Of a stretch of 64,000 nt of DNA, positions 17,736-26,983 are shown one piece after another (positions within the stretch are counted from its first letter, which is position 1; each line of letters starts with the position of its first letter). The notes beneath the pieces were generated by a model. That model saw only the letters and a program-made list of their open reading frames with translations. It did no database searches and was not told the DNA's origin. Origin of the DNA: Aquibium microcysteis (GTDB taxonomy: Bacteria; Pseudomonadota; Alphaproteobacteria; Rhizobiales; Rhizobiaceae); the NCBI RefSeq assembly GCF_014495845.1, contig NZ_CP061080.1:4392001-4456000 (forward strand), written 5' to 3'. Position numbers and translations under genes: made by a program.

Positions 17736-18698
17736 ATGAAACTGGGCTTCATCGGCCTCGGCAACGTCGGCGGAAAGCTCGCCGGCTCGCTCCTGCGCAA
17801 CGGATTCGACCTGACCGTGCGCGACCTCGACCGCAAGGCGGGGGAGCGCTTCCTCGCGGCGGGGGCGGCGTGGGGCGACAGTCCGCGCGCGATGGCGCAG
17901 AACTGCGACATGGTGATCACCTGCCTGCCGTCGCCGGCCGCCTCCGCGGCGGTGGTCGAGGGCGAGGACGGTATTCTCGCCGGCCTGACGCCCGGCAAGA
18001 TCTGGTCGGAAATGTCGACGACGGACGCGGCCGAGATCACGCGGCTGGCGGCCAGGGTCGAGGCGATCGGCGCCTTCGCTGTCGACTGCCCGGTCTCGGG
18101 CGGCGTCCACCGCGCCGCGACCGGCAACATCTCGATCTTCGCCGGCTGCGATCGCGCCGTCTTCGAGCGGGTGCTGCCGGTGCTGAAAGTGCTCGGCCGC
18201 CGCGTGCTGCACACCGGACCGATCGGCACCGCCTCGACGCTGAAGGTGATGACCAACTATCTCGCCACCGCCAACCTTCTGACGCTCTGCGAGGCGCTGG
18301 TGACGATGAAGGCCGCCGGCATGGACCTCGCGACCACCTACGAGGCGATCAAGATCTCGTCGGGCACCTCCTTCGTGCACGAGACCGAGAGCCAGCTGAT
18401 CCTGTCCGGCTCGCGCGACGTCGACTTCTCCATGGATCTCGTGATGAAGGACATCGGCCTGTTCCAGACCATCGCCGAGCGCAACGGCGTGCCGCTGGAA
18501 ATCTCGCCGCTGATGATCGAGATCTTCCGCGACGGCCAGCGCCGCTATGGCCAGCGCGCCAATTCCGACGACATCATCCGCCGGCTCGAGGAGGCCACCG
18601 GCCTGTCGATCCTGGCGCCGGGATTCCCGCAGGAACTCGTCGACGACGAGCCGGAGGAGCCGGGCTACGAGGTGGTGCCGCCCGGCCGGGAGCCCTGA
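17736..18698 (+). CDS. NAD(P)-dependent beta-hydroxyacid dehydrogenase (HIBADH family)
   Basis: A 320-residue dehydrogenase. The Rossmann motif GFIGLGNVGG is at residues 4-13, the substrate loop DCPVSGGVHRAATG at 117-130, and the catalytic lysine is K170 in TLKVMTNYLAT. These mark the 3-hydroxyisobutyrate/6-phosphogluconate-like family (also tartronate semialdehyde reductase). The exact hydroxy acid is not clear. It is probably co-transcribed with the upstream kinase. The last 35 residues are acidic and variable. Convergent with the FAD oxidoreductase gene. Confidence 0.88.
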   Translation: MKLGFIGLGNVGGKLAGSLLRNGFDLTVRDLDRKAGERFLAAGAAWGDSPRAMAQNCDMVITCLPSPAASAAVVEGEDGILAGLTPGKIWSEMSTTDAAEITRLAARVEAIGAFAVDCPVSGGVHRAATGNISIFAGCDRAVFERVLPVLKVLGRRVLHTGPIGTASTLKVMTNYLATANLLTLCEALVTMKAAGMDLATTYEAIKISSGTSFVHETESQLILSGSRDVDFSMDLVMKDIGLFQTIAERNGVPLEISPLMIEIFRDGQRRYGQRANSDDIIRRLEEATGLSILAPGFPQELVDDEPEEPGYEVVPPGREP

Positions 18699-18736
18699 TG
18701 TAGCCGGCTAATCGGCTCGGGCCGCCGTGCGTCGCC

Positions 18737-19969
18737 TCAGGCTGAGACAGCCGCGAAAACGGCCCTCAGGTCGAAGCCGGCTGCTTCGACCGTTTCCAGC
18801 GTCGGAGCGGTGGCGAGCGCCAGCAGCTTGCGCGCCATCATGTGATCGGCCGGGGCATTGACCGTCTCGACGCCGATGAGCGCGCCGTGGCGGAAACAGT
18901 GGACCGTCAGCTTCGCGCCGTCCTCGGAAGCCCGCGCGACCTGGTGGTCGGCGCCCGCGGTGAGACCGGCGATCTGCAGCTTGAAGGCCGCCTGATCGCT
19001 CCAGAACCAAGGTACCTTGTCGTAGGGTTCCGGCCGGCCGAGCAGCCGCTGGACGACGCACTTGGCCTGGTCGATCGCGTTCTGCACCGATTCCAGCCGG
19101 ATCAGCGTGCCGTCATGGCCGAAGGGGAAGGAGGCGCAGTCGCCGATGGCCGAGATTTCGGCGGCCGACGTCTCCATCAGGTCGTTGACCCGGATGCCGT
19201 CCTGCACATAGAGCCCCGCGGCCTCGGCGATCTCGACGTTCGGGACGATGCCGGCCGAGACGAGGACGAGATCCGCATCGACCGCACCGCCTTCGATCTC
19301 GACCGCCGCTGCACGGCCGCGGTCGTCGCCGCGAATGCCGCGCGCCATGGTGCCCAGCCGGACGTCGACGCCCGCCGCGCGGTGCATGGCGAGGAAATGG
19401 GCCGAGATGGCGGGCGAGACCACCCGCGACATCAGCCGGTCGGTCGCCTCGAGCACGGTCACCGTCGCGCCGGCCGCAGCCGCGGTCGCCGCGATCTCGA
19501 GCCCGATGAAGCCGCCGCCGATGACGACGAGCGAGAGACCCGGCCTGATCGCCGTGCGGATCCGCTCGGCGTCGGCCAGCGTGCGCAATTGCAGCACGCC
19601 CTCGAGGTCCATGCCGGCGATCGGCAGGCGGCGGTTTCGAGCGCCGAGCGCCAGCACCAGGTGGTCGAAGCCGTGCGACTGCCCGTCGTCGAGTTCGACG
19701 GTGCCCTCCGCGCGATGGATGGCCGTCAGGCGGCGGCCGTCCAGATAGCGGATGGCGTTCTTCTCGAAGAAGTCGGCATTGCGGAACAGCAGCCGCTCGG
19801 CATTGCCGGACTTGATGTATTCCTTCGACAGCGGCGGCCGCTGGTAGGGCAGGCCGGGCTCGTCGCCGACGAGCAGGACCTCCCCGTCGAAGCCTTCCTG
19901 GCGCAGGCTGGCGGCGACCTGGAAACCGCCCTGGCCGGCTCCGGCGATGACGACGCGCTTCGGGCTCAT
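18737..19969 (-). CDS. FAD-dependent NAD(P)H:ferredoxin/rubredoxin reductase-like protein
   Basis: A 410-residue two-dinucleotide-binding flavoprotein. The FAD site VVIAGAGQGGFQVAASLR is at the N-terminus, PYQRPPLSKEYI follows, the NAD site VVIGGGFIGLEIAATAA is near residue 155, and the second FAD contact is EISAIGDCASFPF. This is the pattern of reductases for Rieske oxygenases and P450s. No ferredoxin or oxygenase is next to it, so its partner lies elsewhere. The C-terminal domain (WFWSDQAAFKLQIAGL) is standard. It is read as a single gene. Confidence 0.88.
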   Translation of the reverse strand: MSPKRVVIAGAGQGGFQVAASLRQEGFDGEVLLVGDEPGLPYQRPPLSKEYIKSGNAERLLFRNADFFEKNAIRYLDGRRLTAIHRAEGTVELDDGQSHGFDHLVLALGARNRRLPIAGMDLEGVLQLRTLADAERIRTAIRPGLSLVVIGGGFIGLEIAATAAAAGATVTVLEATDRLMSRVVSPAISAHFLAMHRAAGVDVRLGTMARGIRGDDRGRAAAVEIEGGAVDADLVLVSAGIVPNVEIAEAAGLYVQDGIRVNDLMETSAAEISAIGDCASFPFGHDGTLIRLESVQNAIDQAKCVVQRLLGRPEPYDKVPWFWSDQAAFKLQIAGLTAGADHQVARASEDGAKLTVHCFRHGALIGVETVNAPADHMMARKLLALATAPTLETVEAAGFDLRAVFAAVSA

Positions 19970-20321
19970 GGACGTATCTCCCTGATGAAGTCGGACCCGA
20001 CACGGTTCGTCGCGCCTGCGTTCGACCCGGATATTGGCATCGGCATCAGGCGCATCGATAGGTCCCCGTTCACACCGCCGGTTCCACCGGTTTCGCGGGT
20101 CAGGGATTGGCGCTTTCGCGGGCCGCGGTCAAGGCGAAGGCTGCGCTGGTCGAGCGGATCGGCCCCGCTGGTCCGGCGTGGGGCGTGGAGGAAGCGGCTC
20201 CGGGGGCGGCGCGGCGGGGACGGCGCGTGTTGATTTCGACCGTCGCAGCCCCCCTCTCCGTCGCCGCTTCGCGGCGCCACCTCTCCCCCCGTTCCGGGTG
20301 GAGAGGACGGGGCTCGCGATA
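19970..20321. other. 352-bp gap without a gene
   Basis: The gap lies between two minus-strand genes, downstream of doeD and upstream of the flavoprotein gene. It carries a GC-rich repeat with two hairpins in its right part. I see no credible ORF, RNA or clear promoter in the rest. Confidence 0.6.
20251..20306. repeat. Intergenic palindromic repeat (two hairpins)
   Basis: The first hairpin is CGCCGC-TTC-GCGGCG (20262-20276), the second has arms CCTCTCC (20280-20286) and GGAGAGG (20300-20306). Runs of CCCCTCTCC and CACCTCTCCCC are typical of extragenic palindromes scattered in Mesorhizobium-like genomes; copy number cannot be judged from this window. Confidence 0.55.
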
Positions 20322-21692
20322 TCAGCCGAGCACTTCGGCCACGGCTTCGGCGGCCTTGCCGACCACTTCGTCGGCTTCTGCGCGGGTGAGGCAGAGCGGC
20401 GGGGCGAAGCCGAGGATGTCGCCTTGCGGCATGGCGCGGCCGATGACGCCGCGCTTGAGGAGGGCGGCGGCGACCGCCGGGCCGATCTTGCGCGCGGGAT
20501 CGAAGAAGCGGCGGGTCTCTCGGTCCTCGACGAACTCGACCGCACAGAGCATGCCCGCGCCGCGCACGTCGCCGACACGGGCGTGGCCGCCGAGCGCCGC
20601 CTGCATCTGCGCGTTGAGATAGGCGCCGGTCTCGCCGGCATTCTTCACCAGGCCGAGCGAATCGATCAGCTTCAGGTTGGCGACGCCGGCCGCCGCCCCG
20701 ATCGGGTGCGCCGAATAGGTCCAGCCATGGCCGATCGGGCCGTTCTCGTCGGTGCCGCGCGCGAGCACGTCCCAGACCTTCTGGGAGAAGATCGAGCCGG
20801 ACAGCGGCGCATAGGCCGAGGTCAGCCCCTTGGCGATGGTGATGATGTCTGGCTCGATGCCGTAATGGTCCGACCCGAACATGGAGCCCAGCCGGCCGAA
20901 CCCGGTCACCACCTCGTCGGCGATGAGCAGGATGTCGTGCGCCTTCAGCACGGTCTGGATCGCCGCCCAGTAGCCGGCCGGCGGCGGGACGATGCCGCCG
21001 GTGCCGAGGATGGGCTCGCCGATGAAGGCGGCGATGGTGTCGGCGCCTTCGCGTGCGATGAGCGCCTCCAGTTCGGCCACGCAATGGGCGACGAAATCGG
21101 CCTCGCTCATCGAGAGGTCGGCGCGGCGGAAATAGTCGGGCGCCACCGTGTGCAGCACCTGCGGCAGCGGCAGGTCGAACTTGTCGTGGAAGGGCTTCAG
21201 GCCGGTCAGCGACCCGGTGACGAGGCCCGAGCCGTGATAGCCGCGCCAGCGCGAGACGATCTTCTTCTTCTGCGGCCGGCCGAGGATGTTGTTGTAGTAC
21301 CAGACGAGCTTGACGTTGGTCTCGTTGGCGTCGGAGCCGCCGAGGCCGAAATAGACCTTCGACATGGTCTTGGGCGCGCGCTCCAGCACCATCTTCGCCA
21401 GCGTCACCGAGGCCTCCGTGCCATGGCCGACATAGGCGTGGTAGTAGGCGAGTTCCTTCGCCTGTGCGGCGATCGCCTCGGCGATCTCGGGCCGGCCGTA
21501 ACCGACATTGACGCAATAGAGCCCGGCGAAGGCGTCGAGCAGGCGGTTGCCGTCGCGATCCTCGATGTGGACGCCCTTGCCGCCGGTGACGATGCGGTTC
21601 GGGCTCTCGCCGCGCGCGTGCTGGCCGAGATGGGTCGAGGGGTGGAAGAAGTGCTGGCGGTCCCACTGGTCGAGCAGATCGTTCTTCAGCAT
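20322..21692 (-). CDS. doeD: Class III aminotransferase, probable diaminobutyrate transaminase DoeD
   Basis: A 456-residue PLP enzyme. The lysine that binds PLP is K288 in [15 protein letters not shown]; the D259-E260 pair is in [13 protein letters not shown], and [15 protein letters not shown] begins the protein as in omega-aminotransferases for GABA, taurine or diaminobutyrate. Its position next to doeC, doeX and eutC suggests it removes the terminal amino group of L-2,4-diaminobutyrate to give aspartate semialdehyde. That role is inferred from context; sequence alone would allow other omega-amino acids. It lies 55 bases after doeC. Confidence 0.82.
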   Translation of the reverse strand: MLKNDLLDQWDRQHFFHPSTHLGQHARGESPNRIVTGGKGVHIEDRDGNRLLDAFAGLYCVNVGYGRPEIAEAIAAQAKELAYYHAYVGHGTEASVTLAKMVLERAPKTMSKVYFGLGGSDANETNVKLVWYYNNILGRPQKKKIVSRWRGYHGSGLVTGSLTGLKPFHDKFDLPLPQVLHTVAPDYFRRADLSMSEADFVAHCVAELEALIAREGADTIAAFIGEPILGTGGIVPPPAGYWAAIQTVLKAHDILLIADEVVTGFGRLGSMFGSDHYGIEPDIITIAKGLTSAYAPLSGSIFSQKVWDVLARGTDENGPIGHGWTYSAHPIGAAAGVANLKLIDSLGLVKNAGETGAYLNAQMQAALGGHARVGDVRGAGMLCAVEFVEDRETRRFFDPARKIGPAVAAALLKRGVIGRAMPQGDILGFAPPLCLTRAEADEVVGKAAEAVAEVLG

Positions 21693-21747
21693 GATGCGTC
21701 TCCTGTGATGTCTGGCCGCTGGGCCATTCCTCGGGCGTCGGTCGCCC

Positions 21748-23232
21748 TCACGCCGCGTCGCGGCAGATGTATTTCACGTCCGTATAGGCTTCCATGCCGT
21801 GGCGCGACCCCTCGCGGCCGAGCCCGGCCTGCTTGACGCCGCCGAACGGCACGGGCGCACCGGTGATCTTCGTCCGGTTCACCGCCACCATGCCGAACTC
21901 CAGTGCGCGCGTCATCCGCGCGATCCGCGCCGGGTCCGACGTGTGCAGGTAGGCGACGAGGCCGGTCTCGCTGGCGTTCGCCCTGGCCAGCACCTCGTCC
22001 TCGCGGTCGAAGGGCGCGAAGGCGGCAACGGGGCCGAAGGTCTCCTCGGAGAAGATCGCCGCGGCGTCCGGCACGTCGGCCAGCACCGTCGGCTCGAAGA
22101 ACAGCGCCCCGGCCGCGTGGCGCCTCCCGCCGCAGACGAGCCGCGCGCCCCGCGCCATCGCGTCGGCGACATGCGCCTCCTGCTTGGACAGGGCGCGCTG
22201 GTTCATCAGCGGCCCGATGTCCGGATCGGTCCTGCCCGGCCCGACGGTGAGCGCGGCGGTTCGGGCCGCGAAGGCCTCGACGAAGCGGGCATAGAGCGGC
22301 CGCTCGATGTAGAAGCGGTTGGCGGCGAGGCAGTCCTGCCCGGAGGTCGCGAACTTGGCCGCGATCGCACGGTCCACCGCGCGGTCCAGATCGCAATCGG
22401 CGAAGGCGACGAAGGGCGCGTGGCCGCCGAGTTCCAGCACCAGCCGCTTGATGGTGGGCGCGGACTGGCCGTAGAGCAGGCGCCCGATTTCGGTCGAACC
22501 GGTGAAGGACAGCGCCCGCACCCGGGACGATCCGGTCATGGCGCCGACCACCTCCGGCGCGTGGCCGGTGACGACGTTGAAGACGCCGGCGGGGAAGCTG
22601 GCGCGTTCGGCGAGTTCGGCGAGCGCCAGCGCCGAGAACGGCGTCTCGGACGAGGGATGCGCGACGACCGTGCAGCCGGCGGCGAGGGCTGCGGCCGCCT
22701 TGCGCGTCAGCATCGCACAGGGGAAGTTCCACGGCGTGACGAGGCCGGCGACGCCGACCGGCTGGCGGATCACGCTCATCTCGGCGTCCGGCAGATGCGA
22801 GGCGACGCCCTCGACCGTCAGCCGCTTCGCCTCCTCGGCGTAGAACTCGACGAAGGAGGCGGCGTAGTCGATCTCGCCCAGCGCCTCCGACAGCGGCTTG
22901 CCCTGCTCCTTGACCATCAGCCGGGCGAGGTCGTCGCGGTTCGCGAGGATCAGCTCGAACCAGCGCCGCAGCACGGCCGCGCGGGCCTGCGGCAGGTGCG
23001 CGGCCCAGGCGGGGAAGGCGGCATCGGCCGCGGCGATGGCGGCATCGGTGTCCGCGGCAGTGAGCGCCGGCACCGCGCCGACGCGCGTTCCGTCGGCGGG
23101 ATCGGCGACGTCGATGAAGGCGCGGCCGGAGCCGGCGGTCCAGGCGCCGCCGACATAGGCATATTCGCGAAACAGGCGCGGATCGGCGAGGTCGGTCAGC
23201 GCGGTCTTCTGCAGGAAGGCGATGTTGGGCAT
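21748..23232 (-). CDS. doeC: Aldehyde dehydrogenase, probable aspartate-semialdehyde dehydrogenase DoeC (GabD-like)
   Basis: A 494-residue NAD(P)-dependent dehydrogenase of the succinate-semialdehyde class. Catalytic residues are E267 in LELGGHAPF and C301 in [13 protein letters not shown]169 is in PWNFPCAML. In the ectoine pathway the product would be aspartate. The lysine normally found in the VVKP(A/S) cofactor motif is replaced by His ([10 protein letters not shown], residue 192), which is unusual. The ATG at 23232 gives a standard N-terminus. It lies downstream of doeX and upstream of doeD. Confidence 0.85.
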   Translation of the reverse strand: MPNIAFLQKTALTDLADPRLFREYAYVGGAWTAGSGRAFIDVADPADGTRVGAVPALTAADTDAAIAAADAAFPAWAAHLPQARAAVLRRWFELILANRDDLARLMVKEQGKPLSEALGEIDYAASFVEFYAEEAKRLTVEGVASHLPDAEMSVIRQPVGVAGLVTPWNFPCAMLTRKAAAALAAGCTVVAHPSSETPFSALALAELAERASFPAGVFNVVTGHAPEVVGAMTGSSRVRALSFTGSTEIGRLLYGQSAPTIKRLVLELGGHAPFVAFADCDLDRAVDRAIAAKFATSGQDCLAANRFYIERPLYARFVEAFAARTAALTVGPGRTDPDIGPLMNQRALSKQEAHVADAMARGARLVCGGRRHAAGALFFEPTVLADVPDAAAIFSEETFGPVAAFAPFDREDEVLARANASETGLVAYLHTSDPARIARMTRALEFGMVAVNRTKITGAPVPFGGVKQAGLGREGSRHGMEAYTDVKYICRDAA

Positions 23233-23345
23233 GGCAGGCCTCCGGTTCGGGACGAGCCGCGAGTATCGCCCGGACAGTGCCGAAGAACCGTCGCTTCGGC
23301 GGGCCCGGCGGCGACGATCCTTCCGAAGTGCCGGGCCTGCGCCCG

Positions 23346-23837
23346 TCATTCCTTCGGCGGGCGACCGGCGATCAGATCGAGCGGCAGCGCCGCCGCCTGC
23401 TTCACGGGCTTGGTCACCACGTAGGTGAAGTAGCGCGCAAGCCCCAGCCTGGCCTCCAGCAGGTGGTCGACGAGGCGCTGGTAGCTGTCGATGTCGCGGG
23501 TCACCACCTGCAGGATGTAGTCGAAGCCGCCGCCGACGGCATAGCAGGCGACGATCTCGTCATGGCGGTCGATCGCGCGCTCGAAGAGCTGGAAATCTTC
23601 CGCCCGGTGCTGCTCGAGCTCGACCGCCATGAAGACCACGATGTGCGGCCCGAGCTTCTTCAGCGACACTTCGGCATGATAGCCGGTGATGATGCCGGCC
23701 TTCTCCAGCCGCTGCAGCCGCTCCCAGCAGGGCGCGGCCGACAGGTTCACCCGCCGCGCCAGATCCGCCTTCGAGATGCGGCCCTCGGCGCGCAGGATGG
23801 CGAGGATCTTCAGGTCGCGGTCGTCGAGCTTCAGCAT
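23346..23837 (-). CDS. doeX: Lrp/AsnC-family regulator, probable DoeX
   Basis: A 163-residue regulator with an N-terminal winged helix (residues 1-60: LDDRDLKILAILRAEGRISK, VNLSAAPCWERLQRLEKAGII) and a C-terminal RAM/AsnC ligand domain with FDYILQVVTRDIDSYQRLVDHL. An AsnC regulator is a conserved member of ectoine degradation clusters, where it is called DoeX. It is the first gene of doeX-doeC-doeD. No Shine-Dalgarno sequence is seen ahead of the ATG. The effector is likely a pathway intermediate, which is inference. Confidence 0.85.
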   Translation of the reverse strand: MLKLDDRDLKILAILRAEGRISKADLARRVNLSAAPCWERLQRLEKAGIITGYHAEVSLKKLGPHIVVFMAVELEQHRAEDFQLFERAIDRHDEIVACYAVGGGFDYILQVVTRDIDSYQRLVDHLLEARLGLARYFTYVVTKPVKQAAALPLDLIAGRPPKE

Positions 23838-24175
23838 GGGGAGGTACGATGGATCGTGGCGCTGCGGCCAGTGCGGTCTCGTCCGCCTGCGACGCTCCGC
23901 GCCTGTGCTAGGTTTGGCGGCCGTTTCAGTGCGGCGGGACCCCCACCCCTCACCCCTCCCCTCAAGGGGGAGGGGAGTGACAGACGTTGCGCCGGGCTCT
24001 GGCTGCGACAGCCGGGCACGCCGCAGACGCCCCCCTCCCCCTTGAGGGGAGGGGTAAGGGGTGGGGGTCCTTCCGGGTAGAACGAGGGCGACGCTCCGCG
24101 CCCGACGGAATGCGATACCAATGCCGTGAAGACCGGGGCGGGGACGCGAATCATGGCCATCGGAAGCGCATCGGC
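23838..24175. other. 338-bp gap without a gene, carrying a REPIN-like element
   Basis: The gap lies between eutC and doeX, both on minus. The 39-bp inverted arms described separately occupy its middle; outside them I see no ORF with codon use like the neighbours. Confidence 0.6.
23937..24070. repeat. REPIN-like inverted pair of palindromic repeats
   Basis: Two 39-bp arms (23937-23975 and 24032-24070) are reverse complements with one mismatch (position 23950 region, C against T). Each arm has its own hairpin of the form CCCCTCCCC-TCAA-GGGGGAGGGG, and 56 bases separate the arms. This layout of two REP-type palindromes facing each other matches REPINs, which are moved by RAYT transposases. No RAYT gene is in the window. 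Confidence 0.65.
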
Positions 24176-25168
24176 TCACGTCGAAATCACCGACCCCGCA
24201 CCCGCTGCCCGCGCGCGCTGCGCCGCGAAGCTGGCGATGGCGGTGTCCTGGGCTCCGGTGCCGGTGAGGTCGCAGATGGTGATCTGGTCGTCGCGCGTGC
24301 GGCCGGGCACGGCGCCGGTGATGATCGCGCCGAGCTCCGGCGGGGTACCCTTGTGCCACAGGCCGGCGGCGATGGCGCTGCGCAGCTCGCCGAGCGCCTC
24401 GCACTGGCTGACGCGGTCGCAGACATAGAGGTCGGCGGCGGCGAGTGCTGCGGGCTCGATCTCGTTCTTGCCGGCCTGGTCTGAGCCCATGGCGGTGACG
24501 TGCAGGCCCGGATGCAGCCAGCCGGCCTTCAGCACCGGCTCTTCGGCGGGCGTGGTGGTGATCACGAACTGGCTCTGCGCGACGAGGCGAGCCGGATCGC
24601 TCGCCGGCGCGGCCTCGATTCCGTGGCGGACGGCGATGTCGCGCGCGCAGGCGGCGGCCTTGTCGGCGTCGCGGCCCCAGACCAGCACCCGCCGGACCGG
24701 GCGCACGAGCAGCGCCGCCGCGACCTGCAGCCGCGCCTGCACGCCGGTGCCGAGGACGCCGATCGTGTGGGTGCCGGCCGGCGCGAGATGGCGCGCCGCC
24801 ACGGCGCCGGCGGCGGCGGTGCGCACGTCGGTCAAGTAGCCATTGTCGAGCAGCAGCGCCTGCACGAGGCCGGTCCTGGCCGAAAACAGGATCATCAGCC
24901 CGTTGAGGCTTGCCAGGCCGATCGTCGGGTTGTCGAAGAAGCCGGGGCTGACCTTGATGGCAAAGCCGTCGAAGCCCGGCAGGTAGGCGGTCTTGACGTC
25001 CACCTCGCCATTGGCCTGCGGGATCGCCATCGACAGGATCGGCGGCATGACCACGCCGCCGCCGGCGAGTGCGGCGAAGGCCTTCTCGACGACGTCGACG
25101 GCTTCGAGGTCGAGCGCCACGATCTCCCGAAGGTCGGTCTCGGTCAGGATCGTCACGTCATGCGGCAT
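24176..25168 (-). CDS. eutC: Ornithine cyclodeaminase-family protein EutC
   Basis: A 330-residue protein of the ornithine cyclodeaminase/mu-crystallin family. VMPPILSMAIPQANGEVDVKTAYLPG and FAIKVSPGFFDNPTIGLASLNG match the EutC subgroup of ectoine clusters, followed by the NAD site IGVLGTGVQARLQVAA and the CDLTGTGAQDTAIA end. Together with EutB it is thought to convert hydroxyectoine to ectoine. It overlaps the end of eutB by 11 bases, so the two are likely coupled. Confidence 0.88.
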   Translation of the reverse strand: MPHDVTILTETDLREIVALDLEAVDVVEKAFAALAGGGVVMPPILSMAIPQANGEVDVKTAYLPGFDGFAIKVSPGFFDNPTIGLASLNGLMILFSARTGLVQALLLDNGYLTDVRTAAAGAVAARHLAPAGTHTIGVLGTGVQARLQVAAALLVRPVRRVLVWGRDADKAAACARDIAVRHGIEAAPASDPARLVAQSQFVITTTPAEEPVLKAGWLHPGLHVTAMGSDQAGKNEIEPAALAAADLYVCDRVSQCEALGELRSAIAAGLWHKGTPPELGAIITGAVPGRTRDDQITICDLTGTGAQDTAIASFAAQRARAAGAGSVIST

Positions 25169-26165
25169 AGGCGCGTCCCTCCAGCGTCAGGTCGCCGAGC
25201 GCCACGTCCTGCCCGCCCATGATGCGGTGGAAGACCGCCATGTCGACGTTGCGCCCGGTGATGATGGTGGCGACCGGTCCATTCGCGGCGGGAAGCCGGC
25301 CGGCCTGAAGGGCGGCGATGCCAACCACGCAGGCGCCCTCGGCCACCATCCGGTCCTCGTAGAACAGCGTCTGCAGCGCGCGGTAGATCTCCGCCTCGGT
25401 GACCAGCACGACGTCGTCGAGCAGGTCGCGGCAGAGCGGGAAGGAGAGGCGGTTGTCGAGACCGATGCCGCCGCCGAGCGAATCGGCGAGGCTCGCCACC
25501 TCCTCGACCTCGACGGGACGCCCGGCGCGGATCGAGGCGTCCATCGCCGCGCCGCGGTCCATCGAGACGCCGATGACGCGCGCCGACGGCTTGATGGTCT
25601 TGACCGCCAGCGCGACGCCGGCCGCCAGCCCGCCGCCCGACAGCGGCACCAGCACCATGTCGAGGTCGGGCCGGTCCTGCATCAGTTCGAGCCCGATCGT
25701 GCCCTGGCCGGCGATCACGTGCGGATCGTCGAAGGGCGAGATCTCGACGAAGCCTTCCTCGGCGGCGATGCGCCGGCTCTCGGCATGGGCGTCGTCCTGG
25801 CTGCGGCCGGTGATGCGCACATCGGCGCCGAGCGCGCGGATGCCGTCGACCTTGGTCCGCGGCACCAGGCTCGACATGCAGACCACCGCCCTCAGGCCCC
25901 GCGCGCGCGCGGCATAGGCGACGCCGCGGCCGTGATTGCCGGTCGAGCAGCAGGTGACGCCGGCGATGCCGGCAGGCAGGTTCAGGATCGCGTTGGCCGC
26001 GCCGCGCAGCTTGAAGGCGCCGATCGGCTGGGTGGTCTCAAGCTTGAGCAGGAAATCCTGGCCGGCCAGCGCCGACAGATGCGGCGACGGCACCAGCGGC
26101 GTCCGCACGGCCACACCGCCGATCGTGCGCGCGGCGGCGAGGATGTCGGCGAGGACGAGGCTCAA
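25158..26165 (-). CDS. eutB: Threonine-dehydratase-like protein EutB
   Basis: A 335-residue fold-type II PLP enzyme. The PLP lysine is K52 in IGAFKLRGAANA, the phosphate site is in CCSTGNHGRGVAYAA and the C-terminal glycine loop is LVPLSGGGLAAGVAL. In hydroxyectoine use it acts with EutC, probably as a dehydratase on the hydroxylated ring compound. The most likely start is TTG at 26165, whose last two bases overlap the ehuA stop (TTGA); no ATG or GTG occurs near the family N-terminus. Confidence 0.86.
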   Translation of the reverse strand: MSLVLADILAAARTIGGVAVRTPLVPSPHLSALAGQDFLLKLETTQPIGAFKLRGAANAILNLPAGIAGVTCCSTGNHGRGVAYAARARGLRAVVCMSSLVPRTKVDGIRALGADVRITGRSQDDAHAESRRIAAEEGFVEISPFDDPHVIAGQGTIGLELMQDRPDLDMVLVPLSGGGLAAGVALAVKTIKPSARVIGVSMDRGAAMDASIRAGRPVEVEEVASLADSLGGGIGLDNRLSFPLCRDLLDDVVLVTEAEIYRALQTLFYEDRMVAEGACVVGIAALQAGRLPAANGPVATIITGRNVDMAVFHRIMGGQDVALGDLTLEGRAYAA

Positions 26166-26983
26166 GCGGCCTCCTTGACGGCGCTCAGGAACTGCTGCGT
26201 GCGCTCCTTCTGCGGATTGCCGAACAGCGCCTCCGGCGTGCCCTGCTCCTCGATGCGGCCGCCGAAGAAGAAGCAGATGCGGTCGGAAATGTCCTTGGCG
26301 AAGCCCATCTGGTGCGTGACCATGAGCATGGTGAGGTTGTGCTTCGCCACGAGCTGGCGGATGACGTTGGTCACCTCCCCGATTACCTCCGGGTCGAGCG
26401 CCGAGGTCACCTCGTCGAACAGCATCACCTTTGGCCGCATGGCGAGCGCACGGGCGATGGCGACGCGCTGCTGCTGGCCGCCGGACAGGCGGGAGGGATG
26501 CTGGTCGCGCTTGTCGGCCATGCCGACCATCTCGAGCAGTTCCTCGGCGCGCGCGCGGGCGTCCTTCTTCGGCATGCCGAGCACGTGCACCGGGCCCTCC
26601 ATGCAGTTCTCCAGCGCCGTCATGTGCGGGAACAGGTTGAAGTGCTGGAAGCACATGCCGATGTTGGACCGCATCTGGCGCAGATGGCGGGCATTGGCGC
26701 GCACCAGACGGCCGTTCTGCGGCATGTGTGTCAGCGGTTTGCCGTCGACATAGATGACGCCGTCGTTGATCGTCTCCAGCGTCATCAGCATTCGCAGGAC
26801 GGTGGTCTTGCCGGAGCCGGAGGGGCCGATGATCGTCACCATCTCGCCTTCGGCGACGTCGAGGTCGAGCGCGTCGAGCACGACGAGCTCGCCATAGCGC
26901 TTGGAGACCTTCCTGAAGCTCACCATCGGCACGTCGGGACCCTCGAGCGCGAGGGGGAAACCGGAAAGGTCGTCGTCTGTCAT
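26162..26983 (-). CDS. ehuA: Ectoine ABC importer ATP-binding protein EhuA
   Basis: A 273-residue ATPase of the polar amino acid/PAAT type. Walker A is GPSGSGKTT, the signature is LSGGQQQRVAIARALAM, and Walker B is VMLFDEVTSALDPE. It powers uptake with EhuB, EhuC and EhuD at the inner membrane. The ATG overlaps the ehuD stop (TGATG) and its own stop overlaps eutB, so transporter and catabolic genes are coupled in one transcript. Confidence 0.92.
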   Translation of the reverse strand: MTDDDLSGFPLALEGPDVPMVSFRKVSKRYGELVVLDALDLDVAEGEMVTIIGPSGSGKTTVLRMLMTLETINDGVIYVDGKPLTHMPQNGRLVRANARHLRQMRSNIGMCFQHFNLFPHMTALENCMEGPVHVLGMPKKDARARAEELLEMVGMADKRDQHPSRLSGGQQQRVAIARALAMRPKVMLFDEVTSALDPEVIGEVTNVIRQLVAKHNLTMLMVTHQMGFAKDISDRICFFFGGRIEEQGTPEALFGNPQKERTQQFLSAVKEAA

